From the NCBI RefSeq assembly GCF_038051995.1, contig NZ_CP150290.1, forward strand, positions 2,904,001 to 2,968,000: a stretch of 64,000 bases of DNA, read 5' to 3'. Below are positions 51,171-60,422 of this stretch, one piece after another. The DNA is from Paenibacillus sp. FSL H8-0537. Lineage in GTDB: Bacteria > Bacillota > Bacilli > Paenibacillales > Paenibacillaceae. Both the position numbers and the translations under genes were made by a program. How positions within the stretch are numbered: the stretch's first letter is position 1; every line of letters starts with the position of its first letter. Under the pieces are notes generated by a model. The model was not told the origin of the DNA. It saw nothing but the letters and a program-made list of their open reading frames with translations, and made no database searches.

Positions 51171-51356
51171 GGCGGACACAGCAGCCGCTATTTTGACAGA
51201 ATCACATGTTTAGGCAAGCTGGCGGACTCAGGGGACGTTAATACGCTGCAAATAGCCATTTTGACAGGTTAATGAGGGTCATAACGAATTTCCTGTCCGC
51301 ATACGGCATAAAATCGGATTAAAAGCCAGCATAGCGGAACCTCAGTCCTACAAAAT
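51171..51356. repeat. Dispersed intergenic repeat, copy 2 (interlocked inverted repeats)
   Basis: Blocks GGCGGACA (51171), CCGCTATTTT (51185), TGTCCGC (51294) and ATAGCGG (51331), then AACCTCAGTCCTACAAAA, match copy 1 at 12313-12500 in order, orientation and total length (186 against 188 bases). It fills most of a 519-base gap; the rest shows no gene or terminator. Confidence 0.75.
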
Positions 51357-51538
51357 ATGCAGGCTGTGTCCCGAGTCACTTGGTGTCAACAACAATTGCG
51401 GGCTGTGGTTTTTTATTCCTTCAGAAGCTGTAAATTGGTGATAGCCGAGCATTTTTAACAAAAGCTTTAACCTCTTTAATATCCCATGGCAATTATGGTA
51501 CGATAGGCGAGGATAGCGAATAAAGGGGGCATTTGGCA

Positions 51539-52132
51539 GTGAGAGTCATTGCGGGCGCAGCCAAGGGACGACCGCTGAAGGCGGTGCCTGGCAACAATAC
51601 AAGACCTACGACCGATAAGGTGAAGGAAGCGATTTTCAGCATGATAGGGCCTTTTTTTGACGGGGGCGTTGCGCTGGATTTGTTTGCTGGAACCGGAGGG
51701 CTTGGCATAGAGGCTTGGAGCAGAGGGGCCGAGCGGACGATTTTTATCGATCAGGAGAAAAATAGCATCGACATCATTCGCCACAATACGCAGGCGGCCG
51801 GCATGGGGCAGGAAGCGGAAATTTACCGCAACGATGCGGAGCGGGCATTAAAGTTGTTGGAAAAGCGTGGAATCGCTTTCTCGCTTGTTTTTCTGGACCC
51901 GCCATACCGAATCATAACGGCGGACAAGCTCATGACTTACATGGCTGACCACGGCATGCTTGAAGATGGGGCAACTATTGTCGTTGAACATGACGCAGCC
52001 CATACCTATGAGGAGCAGTGGAGCGGCTTTTTTCAATTGAAAAAAAACAAATACGGCGACACGGCAGTAACTATTTATCGCTACGAGCCGAATGAAGCTC
52101 AAAATGGAGGACTTAACGATGCAGACGAATGA
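51539..52132 (+). CDS. rsmD: 16S rRNA (guanine966-N2)-methyltransferase
   Basis: 197 residues. RVIAGAAKGRPLKAVPG at the start, RPTTDKVKEAIFS, ALDLFAGTGGLGIEAWSRGA (motif I) and LVFLDPPYR (catalytic DPPY) are diagnostic. GTG 51539 is nine bases after GGGGG; TTG 51533 falls inside that spacing. Followed by coaD, the standard Firmicute order. Confidence 0.95.
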   Translation: MRVIAGAAKGRPLKAVPGNNTRPTTDKVKEAIFSMIGPFFDGGVALDLFAGTGGLGIEAWSRGAERTIFIDQEKNSIDIIRHNTQAAGMGQEAEIYRNDAERALKLLEKRGIAFSLVFLDPPYRIITADKLMTYMADHGMLEDGATIVVEHDAAHTYEEQWSGFFQLKKNKYGDTAVTIYRYEPNEAQNGGLNDADE

Positions 52133-52622
52133 CCAGATTCGCGTAGCCGTATACCCCGGAAGCTTTGACCCGGTCACTTTTGGGCATTTGGATATTATCC
52201 GCCGTTCGGCGAAGCAGTTCGACCATTTAATAGTAGCGGTGCTGAATAATACGAGCAAAAACCCGCTTTTCAGCTTGGAGGAGCGCAAGGAAATGATCAC
52301 CGAGTTGACATCGGATCTGACGAATGTTTCGGTTGAAAGCTTCCGCGATTTGCTCGTGCGTTTCATGAAGTCCCGCAACGCCAACGTGATTGTACGGGGC
52401 ATTCGCTCTGTAACCGATTTTGAGTATGAGCTTACGCTGGCATCGACGAACCGGCTGCTTGATGAGGACATTGATACGATTTTTATGATGACCGATCCGA
52501 AGTACTCTTATCTCAGCTCCAGTATTGTGAAAGAGATCGCGCAGTTTCAAGGTGCGGTGTCTGAGCTCGTTCCGTCCGCGGTGGAGAAGCGCCTGACTGA
52601 GAAGTACAAGTCGAAGCAGTAG
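52119..52622 (+). CDS. coaD: Pantetheine-phosphate adenylyltransferase
   Basis: 167 residues. VYPGSFDPVTFGHLDII contains the (T/H)xGH nucleotidyltransferase motif, and YSYLSSSIVKEIAQF is the second conserved block. Catalyses the fourth step of coenzyme A synthesis. ATG 52119 is eight bases after GGAGG and overlaps the end of rsmD by 14 bases. Confidence 0.96.
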   Translation: MQTNDQIRVAVYPGSFDPVTFGHLDIIRRSAKQFDHLIVAVLNNTSKNPLFSLEERKEMITELTSDLTNVSVESFRDLLVRFMKSRNANVIVRGIRSVTDFEYELTLASTNRLLDEDIDTIFMMTDPKYSYLSSSIVKEIAQFQGAVSELVPSAVEKRLTEKYKSKQ

Positions 52623-52631
52623 ATATTAATC

Positions 52632-52672
52632 GCTCAGCAAAGCTATTTCTGTAGCTGAAGCTGAGCATTATT
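52632..52672. terminator. Probable bidirectional terminator between coaD and ylbJ
   Basis: GCTCAGC pairs with GCTGAGC around AAAGCTATTTCTGTAGCTGAA, which itself folds (AGCTA...TAGCT), followed by ATTATTTGGG. It lies between convergent stops at 52622 and 52668. Confidence 0.55.
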
Positions 52673-53894
52673 TGGGTATGTCAGCCTCTCTTCGTGCCAG
52701 CATATACAGCGCTGCGAGCAGAAGCATGAGCAGCGCTGATGCAGCCAAAGTGTAGGGCCACAGATTAGGGAAATGCTGCGTGTGAAAATAGCCCGGAACC
52801 GGGCTGTTCATCCACGCCCCGTTTGATGAAACGGCTGGCAGCGCACTAGCGGCTAGCCGCCAAAAATCAAAAGGGGCGCTGGCGAGCAGCAGCTGTGCCG
52901 GCTTCCACAATAGCACCACGAACCAAGCGGCATGGGCGGCATGAAGCAGCTTGGCTCCAGCGAGCGGGAGGAGCTTAAGGTCTGTCCCGCTTGTAGAATA
53001 GCCTGCCTGCAGCAGGCCGCTGATGCCGCTCCAAGCGAGTATCGCGGCGGTGATAGCGGCGCTCAGCACAGGTGCGAGGCTCGGTGCTTCCAGCACGGCA
53101 GCTGTGTAGGTGCCAATATGGCTTTCCAGCAGCGCGGGCAGGAAGAGCGCTTCCCACCAGCCTCCTGAGCTTATAAAAAGCCAAAGCGGCTGCATAAGCC
53201 GGGCGATGACAGCGGTGAAAATAATCAGGCCGCCAATCAGCATCAGCTTCTGCACGCCGCTGGATACGGCTTCGCCGAGCGCCCGCCCGAAGCCGCGGCC
53301 GTCGCTTTCCCGCGCGGCGGTGATGGCCTTGGCCGCCCGCTCAAATAAGCGGGCTTCCTGCACCTGGGCGGCGCGGGCCGGCAAAGCCTCGGACCTGCTG
53401 GTCAGCAGCAGCAGCCAGGCTGTCCAAAGCGCAGCCAGCCAGACGGCTGCTGCGATCAACAGCCCCAGCTCCGGCTGATGCATAAAGCCTGCGCCGAGAA
53501 CGACAAGCATGAAGATGGGATTCGGCATATGTGAAAAGGCGAGCAGCCGCTGGCCTTCTTGGAGCGTAACCTGCCCATGCCTGCGAAGCACGGCTGTCGT
53601 TTCGGCACCGGCGGGAAAGCCGGATAGCCAGCCGAATAGCAGGGGGAGCGCTGCCTCTCCAGGAAGCCGGAATAAGCGGCGCATGAGCGGCTGGAGCAGC
53701 ACGCCGATTCCATGTACGAGGCCAAAGGCGGTAATGAGCTCGAATAGGACGAGAAAAGGCAGCAGCCCAGGGAAAACAATATTCCACCATAGGGTCAATC
53801 CTTGAAGGGAAGCTTGAAAGGCTGCTTCTGACTGGTAGATAACAGCTCCGACCAGCAGAATGGACGCTAGCGCTGCGAGCAAGGTTTTAGCCAC
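52668..53894 (-). CDS. ylbJ: Sporulation integral membrane protein YlbJ
   Basis: 408 residues, about eight to ten helices, with a nucleoside-recognition gate-type layout: GLTLWWNIVFPGLLPFLVLFE and LPLLFGWLSGFPAGAETTAVL near the N-terminus. YlbJ is made in the mother cell under SigE and is required for heat-resistant spores in B. subtilis. Position between coaD and ylbL is the conserved order. Confidence 0.92.
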   Translation of the reverse strand: MAKTLLAALASILLVGAVIYQSEAAFQASLQGLTLWWNIVFPGLLPFLVLFELITAFGLVHGIGVLLQPLMRRLFRLPGEAALPLLFGWLSGFPAGAETTAVLRRHGQVTLQEGQRLLAFSHMPNPIFMLVVLGAGFMHQPELGLLIAAAVWLAALWTAWLLLLTSRSEALPARAAQVQEARLFERAAKAITAARESDGRGFGRALGEAVSSGVQKLMLIGGLIIFTAVIARLMQPLWLFISSGGWWEALFLPALLESHIGTYTAAVLEAPSLAPVLSAAITAAILAWSGISGLLQAGYSTSGTDLKLLPLAGAKLLHAAHAAWFVVLLWKPAQLLLASAPFDFWRLAASALPAVSSNGAWMNSPVPGYFHTQHFPNLWPYTLAASALLMLLLAALYMLARREADIPK

Positions 53895-54164
53895 TGGACG
53901 ATCAACTCCATTTCAGGTCATCGTAGGGAATTGCATGATTTCGATAAGTGCACACACAAATTTTCAGCTGCGCGTATGGAAATATGGGCTATTTGCAGCG
54001 CCTGCATGCCCGTCAATTAGAGCTTTGCAATACAAAGGCTGCTTGAGAGCGCCGGGAAATGGCAAATGGCAGCTAGTATAGCGGCTTGTACGATATGTAT
54101 GCAGCCCCTTGGCCTGTTAGAACAAGGGATGAAGAAGGTTTATGAGCAACGAAAGGGGCGCGAT

Positions 54165-55259
54165 TTGTCCTTGAAATCGTCGGGAGTAAGGCAGTTAGGC
54201 TTTATTATGATGGCGACCGCTTTATTCATGTATATGCTGTTGTATGCACCAACACCCTATGTCATGTACGAGCCTGGGCTTGCTGCTCCGACGAAGCCAA
54301 TGGTTCGTTTGGGTGAGGGGCAGGATGATGATGTAGCGGTGAAGCCTTCAGCAAGCCCATCGCCCGCTTCGAAGCCAGAAGAAGGTGCTTTTCTGATGAC
54401 AGCTGTCAGGCTATCGGATGCGAATTGGTGGGAAACCTTGTCATCTGCATGGGATAAGGATATAGCGACTTACAGCCGCTCATCGATTTTGCGCGGCTAT
54501 ACGGAGCAGGAATACGCGGAGCGAATGACCGTCGTCATGCAAGGCTCGCAAAATCAAGCCATTGAAGCTGCATATCGCTTCGCCCATCTTTCCTATCAAT
54601 CAGTGGTCGACAGCATTGCGGTGTCCGATGTGTTGCAGGGCAGTGATGGCAGCGGTTGGGAGCCCGGAGATGTTCTCGTTTCGTTAAAAGGCGGCAAGCC
54701 ATTTGCGGATGCCAAGCAAATCGTCAGCGAGCTTGGTGCCCATAAGCCAGGCGATGAGGCCGTATTTACCGTAAAGCGGGCAGGAGCAGAGCAAGACGTT
54801 GCGATTACACTGGGCGCCTATGAGGCTCCTCTAACGCCTGATAAGCTTCCTGTCGCGCTTGGCGGTATTCAGCTTGCTGAGCTTCGCAGCCTGAAGCCGG
54901 ACGATAGCCGCTTTAAGCTGCAAATCGATGCAGGAGCCATTGGCGGCCCTTCCGCGGGGCTGATGTTTGCTCTGCAGTCGCTTGATTTGCTGCTCGACAA
55001 GCAGGATTTGACGGGGGGAGCGATTATTGCTGGAACAGGTACAATCGCAGCCGATGGGACGGTTGGGGAAATTGGCGGCATTGCGTTCAAGGTCATTGCG
55101 GCAAGCCGCGAGGGGGCAGAGCTGTTTCTCGCCCCGTCCGCCAATTACAAGGAGGCTGCGGACAAGGCGAAGGACATCAAGGCGAGCATGAAGGTCGTCA
55201 GCGTGACTAGTCTCAGCGAGGCTAAGCAGATGATTGAGCAGTATATCAGCGAAAAATAG
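54165..55259 (+). CDS. ylbL: PDZ-domain Lon-like serine protease (YlbL/SepM)
   Basis: 364 residues from TTG 54165 (AAAGGGG six bases upstream); longer starts at ATG 54129 or 54066 are possible. One N-terminal membrane helix (FIMMATALFMYMLLYA), a PDZ domain (about 145-225; GDVLVSLKGGKPFADAKQIV), then a Lon-type protease domain with the catalytic Ser in GGPSAGLM and Lys in GGIAFKVIAA. YlbL acts in cell division checkpoint proteolysis in B. subtilis; SepM processes a peptide pheromone in streptococci. Confidence 0.93.
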   Translation: MSLKSSGVRQLGFIMMATALFMYMLLYAPTPYVMYEPGLAAPTKPMVRLGEGQDDDVAVKPSASPSPASKPEEGAFLMTAVRLSDANWWETLSSAWDKDIATYSRSSILRGYTEQEYAERMTVVMQGSQNQAIEAAYRFAHLSYQSVVDSIAVSDVLQGSDGSGWEPGDVLVSLKGGKPFADAKQIVSELGAHKPGDEAVFTVKRAGAEQDVAITLGAYEAPLTPDKLPVALGGIQLAELRSLKPDDSRFKLQIDAGAIGGPSAGLMFALQSLDLLLDKQDLTGGAIIAGTGTIAADGTVGEIGGIAFKVIAASREGAELFLAPSANYKEAADKAKDIKASMKVVSVTSLSEAKQMIEQYISEK

Positions 55260-55269
55260 GCGGTTTGAA

Positions 55270-56514
55270 TTATAGCATGATCGGCTTGGCATAATAGTCG
55301 CGAAATAAGGCGCTCGGCTGCTGGGCTCCAGCATGAGCGAGCATATAGGCAGCAGTAGCTTGCGTATCAAGCTCTAAATAACGGTAGGGCTGATCAGCAG
55401 CCGACGCGCTTAACAGGACAGGCAGCGTCGCGGTTGTGCGCATTTTTCGCAGCAGTCCTTTGCCTTTCTCGCTAAAGCCAAGCACGCGAATATATTGCAG
55501 TCCGCTGCGCAGCTTGTCCGGTGTGAAATCCGACTTGGCATGTCCAAGCAAAATAGAGAGCAGAGACCGCTGAAGCTTCGTTCGGGTATAACGTTTCGTT
55601 TTGAGCTCTGTAAGCAGGTGCTCCACCTGAAGCTGCTTCAGCCGTGGCAGCGTTTTGCGAATGCGATGCTCTAGCCCCTCGGTTATTTCATGCAGTTCGG
55701 CCAGCTGCTGCGCTGAACGGGTGACGATGGCGTGCAGGAGAGGAGTAGCGAAGCTGTCCCAGCTTACGGGACTTCGCCCTGCATCCCATTCACGCGCCAA
55801 TACGTCATAGGTTGTGGCCGGCACGAACGGCTTAATGCCTGCAATATGCCTTTCCAGCAAAAGCTGTTTGCGAATGGCGGTAGCGCTGGCAATGGCACTG
55901 TCCGTAACGTCCTCCTGATTATAAGCCGCTTTCTCGCGGCGAATGGTAAAAGGCTCCATTCGCCCGCCTAGACGCGCAAGGGCAATCAAATAGTGCAGCC
56001 CCAACGTATGATTGGGCATGGCAAAAGGAAACGCAGCAGCCTCTGGCTTTCCTATGCTGCCCAAATAAGCGGCTACCGCGCTGCTGTAGGCGCTCGGGTA
56101 GCTTATCCCTGTAGCCAGCAGCTCTTTTAGCTGCGAGGCAAAAGCGGGCGGCTCCTGCGCGATGACGGAGGCGGCTTCCATAAGCGGAGCCAAATCGCCG
56201 CTTTCCGTGCCGAAGCAGAAGCCATCGACGACGCCCGTTGCCTCCAGCAGCGCAACGGCGCCGTAGGAGAACCATTCCGCTGCCTGTGTTGCGTAGGCTA
56301 CTGGCAGTTCAATGACGAGATCGCAGCCCCCGCGCAGCGCGGCTTCCGTACGGCTCCATTTGTCCATTACGGCCGGTTCGCCGCGCTGGAGGAAATGCCC
56401 GCTCATTACAGCGACAACGGCATCAGAGCCGCTTGCCAGCAGCGACTGCTCCAAATGATAGCGATGGCCATTGTGAAATGGATTATATTCAACAATTAAT
56501 CCTACCGTACGCAT
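55270..56514 (-). CDS. tmcAL: tRNA(Met) cytidine acetate ligase
   Basis: 414 residues. VGLIVEYNPFHNGHRYHLEQ carries the HxGH nucleotidyltransferase-type motif, and HFLQRGEPAVMDKWSRTEAA is conserved in YlbM. It forms N4-acetylcytidine at the wobble base of elongator tRNA-Met from acetate and ATP. Convergent with ylbL with only 10 bases between stops. Confidence 0.95.
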   Translation of the reverse strand: MRTVGLIVEYNPFHNGHRYHLEQSLLASGSDAVVAVMSGHFLQRGEPAVMDKWSRTEAALRGGCDLVIELPVAYATQAAEWFSYGAVALLEATGVVDGFCFGTESGDLAPLMEAASVIAQEPPAFASQLKELLATGISYPSAYSSAVAAYLGSIGKPEAAAFPFAMPNHTLGLHYLIALARLGGRMEPFTIRREKAAYNQEDVTDSAIASATAIRKQLLLERHIAGIKPFVPATTYDVLAREWDAGRSPVSWDSFATPLLHAIVTRSAQQLAELHEITEGLEHRIRKTLPRLKQLQVEHLLTELKTKRYTRTKLQRSLLSILLGHAKSDFTPDKLRSGLQYIRVLGFSEKGKGLLRKMRTTATLPVLLSASAADQPYRYLELDTQATAAYMLAHAGAQQPSALFRDYYAKPIML

Positions 56515-56550
56515 ATAACCGTGCTCCTCAATTGTAAAATGGTTGCATTA

Positions 56551-56652
56551 CAAGCGTAAACGGCTTAAGCTATCCTTGGCGGCAAAGCTGCCGTTTCGCT
56601 GGTGGAATATAAGCCTACTATAAGTGTAAAACTTATCATTGCTTATATTTTA
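56551..56652. repeat. Composite palindromic repeat, single copy (57 kb, inverted)
   Basis: On the minus strand it reads CGAAACGGCAGCTTTGCCGC to GCCGTTTACGCTTG, matching units 1 and 3 of the 36.2-36.5 kb array. The AT-type palindrome sits next to it (AATATAAGC ... GCTTATATT, about 56606-56648). No open frame. Confidence 0.8.
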
Positions 56653-56738
56653 AGAATAACATAGCTATGATTAAGATAAAATCGGAGCCATCATTTTCAA
56701 CCGTTGAAAGCAAAAAAAGCTAATCCTCTGTGAAAATG

Positions 56739-56768
56739 TTGACAAAACCCTTATAAAATAGCTATAAT
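56739..56768 (+). promoter_or_regulatory. Sigma-A promoter of the yceD-rpmF operon
   Basis: TTGACA (56739-56744) and TATAAT (56763-56768) both match consensus fully with an 18-base spacer. It lies 27 bases before the yceD start. Confidence 0.92.
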
Positions 56769-56794
56769 AAATTTTGTTTGTTTGAGGTGATAAT

Positions 56795-57322
56795 ATGCAG
56801 TTTCATGTAGAAGAAACGATGTCCAAGAGGTTAAAGCATACAATCAATGAATCCATTGATGTTGCTCCTCTATTTGAAGGACGGGCTGATGTGATTAACA
56901 CAGGTCCGCTCCATGTCGCGCTTAAGGTAGAAGGAAATGCAGGATCTATCTTGGTTGATGGTGAAATGACTATCGATTGGGAGCTTGCTTGCTCCAGATG
57001 CTTGGAAGCCGTTCAGGAGCATACAGTCATTCCTTTCTCCGAGCAGTTCGAGCCTGCGCCGAAACGTGGCAAAGACGAGGATGAGCAGGAAGAGGACGAC
57101 GACAGCGACTTCATTGCGGTATCCGGTGAAAGATTGAATTTGCAGCCTTATGTGGAAGAGGCGCTTCAACTGTTTATGCCGTTTGCCCCGCTTTGCAAGA
57201 GTGATTGTAAAGGACTTTGTCACACATGCGGACAAAACTTAAATGAACAGACATGCGGTTGCAACAACGAGAAGCTTGACCATCGTTTTGCAGCACTACA
57301 GGATTTGTTCAAGGATCAATAG
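56795..57322 (+). CDS. yceD: YceD family (DUF177) protein
   Basis: 175 residues. The central [14 protein letters not shown] and C-terminal cysteine cluster ([17 protein letters not shown]) are typical of YceD/YlbN. Known to accompany rpmF and to influence 23S rRNA or ribosome assembly in several bacteria. GAGGTGATAAT precedes ATG 56795. Confidence 0.93.
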   Translation: MQFHVEETMSKRLKHTINESIDVAPLFEGRADVINTGPLHVALKVEGNAGSILVDGEMTIDWELACSRCLEAVQEHTVIPFSEQFEPAPKRGKDEDEQEEDDDSDFIAVSGERLNLQPYVEEALQLFMPFAPLCKSDCKGLCHTCGQNLNEQTCGCNNEKLDHRFAALQDLFKDQ

Positions 57323-57360
57323 TGTATCGCTTCGCGAATATTGTGAAGGAGGTGTTAAAC

Positions 57361-57534
57361 ATGGCAGTACCTCAAAGAAGAACGTCCAAAACTCGCCGCG
57401 ACAAACGTCGCACTCACTTTAAGTTGGCTGTACCAGGTATGGTAAAATGCGAGCAATGCGGAGAGCTGAAATTGGCTCATCACGTATGCAAAGTGTGCGG
57501 ATATTACAAAACGAAAGAAATTATTGCTCAATAA
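57361..57534 (+). CDS. rpmF: 50S ribosomal protein L32
   Basis: 57 residues. [20 protein letters not shown] and [20 protein letters not shown] with the four zinc-binding cysteines. AAGGAGGTGTTAAAC precedes ATG 57361; the frame upstream to 57322 is only read-through. Cotranscribed with yceD. Confidence 0.97.
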   Translation: MAVPQRRTSKTRRDKRRTHFKLAVPGMVKCEQCGELKLAHHVCKVCGYYKTKEIIAQ

Positions 57535-57551
57535 TTTCCGGGATCTCACAA

Positions 57552-57588
57552 TGGCACTTCATCGCTTGGTGAGGTGCTGTTTTTTTGC
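57552..57588 (+). terminator. Intrinsic terminator after rpmF
   Basis: GCACTTCA pairs with TGAGGTGC (one G-U) around TCGCTTGG, followed by TGTTTTTTT. Ends the yceD-rpmF transcript. Confidence 0.85.
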
Positions 57589-57711
57589 ACACGTTTAGCT
57601 CCTTATAGCAGCGCTTTCCGTTTCTTCGCGGGACGAAGCCGCCTTTAACCAGGCGGAAGTAACCGTCTGGGCTTGACTCGCTGCTTACAGAGGCTTTTTT
57701 TATAGAGAAGT

Positions 57712-57728
57712 TTAGTACCAGGTGATAA
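57712..57728 (+). promoter_or_regulatory. FapR operator
   Basis: TTAGTACCAGGTGATAA closely matches the known FapR site (TTAGTACC-N-GGTACTAA-like palindrome). It lies about 100 bases before the fapR coding region, as in B. subtilis autoregulation. Malonyl-CoA would release FapR from it. Confidence 0.8.
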
Positions 57729-57732
57729 TAGC

Positions 57733-57770
57733 AGACGTTGGTCTGTTGGACCGACGTTTTTATAAAATAT
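57733..57770 (+). terminator. Terminator-like hairpin between the FapR operator and fapR
   Basis: ACGTTGGTC pairs with GACCGACGT (one G-U) around TGTTG, followed directly by TTTTTATAAAATAT. Nine paired bases and a T run give an intrinsic terminator signature in the leader of the fatty-acid operon. Confidence 0.7.
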
Positions 57771-57822
57771 ATGATTGGTCAAAAAGCATTTTTTGCGCCT
57801 GCTTACACGCCAGTCCAAGGTG

Positions 57823-58437
57823 GTGCCGACGATCGAACGAATGCCCAAACGGCAGCGGCATCAGCTGCTTGCCAAACTAATGGAGGAAAATCCGTTCATG
57901 ACAGACCGGGAGCTTACAAGGCATTTGAAGGTAAGCATCCAAACGATCCGCCTGGATCGGATGGAACTTGGTATTCCCGAACTGCGCGAGCGGCTGAAGC
58001 TGATGGCGGAGCGTTCGTACGATACGGTACGGTCATTGCCGCTTCATGAAGTTATAGGTGATATTGTTGATCTTCAGCTGAATAAAAGCGGAATTTCAAT
58101 CTTTGAAATACGTGAGGAGCACGTTTTCTCGCGAACCGGCATTGCCCGGGGCCATCACGTTTTCGCCCAAGCCAATTCGCTGGCCGTCGCCATTATCGAC
58201 AATCCTATCGCTTTAACGGTAACGGCGGACATTCGATTTATTCGCCCGGTAAAATTAGATGAAAAATGCATAGCGAAAGCCTATGTGAGGTCGATTTCCG
58301 GCGAACGCTCCAAAGCGAAGGTCGAAATTTTCACGTATGTTGGTGAAGAAATGGTTTTTCAAGGGAATTTTGTGATTTTCCGATCCGCGGGGGAGGCGGA
58401 GAATGAAGGAGGGGACGAACATGCGGATAGCCATTGA
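57823..58437 (+). CDS. fapR: Transcription factor FapR
   Basis: About 204 residues from GTG 57823; TTG 57775 and ATG 57841 are alternatives and no ribosome site settles the choice. An N-terminal DeoR-like HTH (TDRELTRHLKVSIQTIRLDR) joins a hot-dog fold domain (ARGHHVFAQANSLAVAIID, ALTVTADIRFIRPVKLDEKC) that binds malonyl-CoA. FapR represses fatty-acid and phospholipid genes in Gram-positives. An operator lies upstream; plsX follows, overlapping by 17 bases. Confidence 0.95.
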   Translation: MPTIERMPKRQRHQLLAKLMEENPFMTDRELTRHLKVSIQTIRLDRMELGIPELRERLKLMAERSYDTVRSLPLHEVIGDIVDLQLNKSGISIFEIREEHVFSRTGIARGHHVFAQANSLAVAIIDNPIALTVTADIRFIRPVKLDEKCIAKAYVRSISGERSKAKVEIFTYVGEEMVFQGNFVIFRSAGEAENEGGDEHADSH

Positions 58438-59410
58438 TGCTATGGGCGGAGATAATGCGCCTGGCCTCATTGTGAAGGGCGTGCTTGAAGCCGCGCATGA
58501 GTGGCCGGATACGGAGCTCGTACTGGTAGGAGATACTGCCATCATCGAGCAGCTGATGGGCGGCAATAAGCCAGCCAATATCAGTCTGTGTCATGCTGAT
58601 GAGATCATCGGTCCAGATGATGAGCCGGTAAAGGCTGTTAGGCGTAAAAAAGGAGCCTCCATGGTCGTTGCGGGCCAGCTCGTCCGTGAAAAACGCGCAG
58701 ACGCAATGCTGTCTGCCGGGAATACCGGAGCATTGATGACGACAGGACTGCTCGTTGTCGGCCGTCTGGATGGCATTGAGCGCCCGGCGCTCGCGCCTAT
58801 GCTTCCGACGATGGACGATGTCGGCATGCTGGCGCTCGATCTAGGTGCCAATATGGATGCAAAGCCAGAGCATTTATTGCAATACGCTATTATGGGGAGC
58901 ATTTATCGCTCCAAAGTGCATGGAATGGAAAAGCCGCGTGTCGGGCTGCTCAACGTTGGAACGGAAGCTCGCAAAGGCAATGAACTGACTAAGGCGGCGT
59001 ACGATCTGCTTGAACATGCGCCGATTCATTTTATCGGGAATGTTGAAGCAAGAGATGTGCTAAGCCGCAGCTGTGATGTTCTTATTTGCGACGGCTTTGC
59101 TGGAAATATTATGCTGAAAGCGATGGAAGGCACGGCAGGCTCCCTGTTTGGCTTCATCAAAAACGCTTTTGGCGAAACGCTGCTTACCAAGCTGGCCGGA
59201 GCGATTATGCTGCCGAAGCTGCGCAAGCTCAAAAACAAAATGGACTATAAAGAACATGGTAGCGCACCGCTGCTCGGTTTGAACGGACTCGTCATGAAAT
59301 GCCATGGCTCCTCCGACGAGGTAGCTGTCAAAAGTGCGATTCGCCAGGCGCGAATTGCCATTCAAGGCAAGCTGACCGAATCGATTGCAGCGGAAATAAG
59401 CGGGAAGTGA
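58421..59410 (+). CDS. plsX: Phosphate acyltransferase PlsX
   Basis: 329 residues. IAIDAMGGDNAPGLIVKGVL at the start, and GNTGALMTTGLLVVGRLDGI plus LNVGTEARKGNELTKAAYDL later, are diagnostic. PlsX makes acyl-phosphate from acyl-ACP for phosphatidic acid synthesis at the membrane. ATG 58421 follows GAAGGAGGGG. Part of the fapR operon. Confidence 0.97.
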   Translation: MRIAIDAMGGDNAPGLIVKGVLEAAHEWPDTELVLVGDTAIIEQLMGGNKPANISLCHADEIIGPDDEPVKAVRRKKGASMVVAGQLVREKRADAMLSAGNTGALMTTGLLVVGRLDGIERPALAPMLPTMDDVGMLALDLGANMDAKPEHLLQYAIMGSIYRSKVHGMEKPRVGLLNVGTEARKGNELTKAAYDLLEHAPIHFIGNVEARDVLSRSCDVLICDGFAGNIMLKAMEGTAGSLFGFIKNAFGETLLTKLAGAIMLPKLRKLKNKMDYKEHGSAPLLGLNGLVMKCHGSSDEVAVKSAIRQARIAIQGKLTESIAAEISGK

Positions 59411-59417
59411 GTGTGTT

Positions 59418-60407
59418 GTGGTGATTTTGCATCCTGTAGGCATTATTGGTACAGGCAAATATGTGCCTGAACGTATTATAACGAATCAGCAGCTTGAAAA
59501 AATGGTTGAAACGAATGATGAGTGGATCGTTACCCGCACAGGAATTAGCGAGCGCCGGATGGCTGCACCCGAAGAAGCGACGTCGGACCTCGCTTATGAA
59601 GCCTCCAAGGCTGCAATTGCAGCTTCAGGACTTACGGTAGAGGATATCGATCTCATTATCGTGGCGACGATAACGCCAGACATGGCATTTCCATCGACCT
59701 CCTGTCTGCTTCAAGAGAAGCTGGGAGCCAAACAGGCGGCAGCATTCGATCTTTCCGCAGCTTGCTCGGGCTTTATTTATGGCCTTGCAACAGCAACGAG
59801 CATGATTTCTTCCGGCTTGTATAAGCATGTGCTTGTTGTTGGCGCGGAGACGCTTTCGCGTATTACGGACTACACAGACCGCAATACATGCATTTTGTTT
59901 GGTGACGGTGCGGGAGCAGTTGTGCTTGGTAAGGTAGCAGAAGGCAGAGGCTTTAAGTCTTTCCAGCTCGGAGCAGATGGCGGCGGCGGCGAGCTGCTGA
60001 AAGTAAGCGGCGGCGGTTCCCGCATGCCAGCTACGGAGGAAAGTGTCGCATCGCGGCAGCATTTTATCCATATGGCTGGAAATGATGTATTCAAGTTTGC
60101 GGTGCGCATTATGGGCAGTGCAGCAGAGGAAGCGCTTCGCAAAGCGGATATGACGAAGGATCAAATCGATCTGCTTATCCCGCATCAGGCGAATATCCGA
60201 ATCATTCAATCGGCGCTTAACCGTTTGAATTTGCCAGAGGAGAAATGCATGATTAATTTGAACAACTATGGCAATATGTCGGCAGCATCGATTCCGGTGG
60301 CGCTGGCAGAGGCGGTTGAACAAAACCGGGTAAAAGAAGGAGACGCTCTCGTATTCGTCGGCTTTGGCGGCGGACTGACTTGGGGAGCTTCTGTATTGAT
60401 TTGGTAA
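59418..60407 (+). CDS. fabH: 3-oxoacyl-ACP synthase III
   Basis: 329 residues. The catalytic Cys116 is in DLSAACSGF, the His in LIPHQANIRII and the Asn in LNNYGNMSAAS, so the triad is complete. Starts fatty-acid synthesis by condensing acyl-CoA with malonyl-ACP; branched starters are likely in this group. Start codon GTG 59418, 7 bases after plsX. Confidence 0.96.
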   Translation: MVILHPVGIIGTGKYVPERIITNQQLEKMVETNDEWIVTRTGISERRMAAPEEATSDLAYEASKAAIAASGLTVEDIDLIIVATITPDMAFPSTSCLLQEKLGAKQAAAFDLSAACSGFIYGLATATSMISSGLYKHVLVVGAETLSRITDYTDRNTCILFGDGAGAVVLGKVAEGRGFKSFQLGADGGGGELLKVSGGGSRMPATEESVASRQHFIHMAGNDVFKFAVRIMGSAAEEALRKADMTKDQIDLLIPHQANIRIIQSALNRLNLPEEKCMINLNNYGNMSAASIPVALAEAVEQNRVKEGDALVFVGFGGGLTWGASVLIW

Positions 60408-60422
60408 CGGAGGGATTGCAGG

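Noticed and set aside
57600..57670. GC-rich palindromic stretch after rpmF resembling the composite repeat
   Set aside because: Only short words are shared (GAAGCCGCC, GGCTTGA); the block order does not match the other copies.
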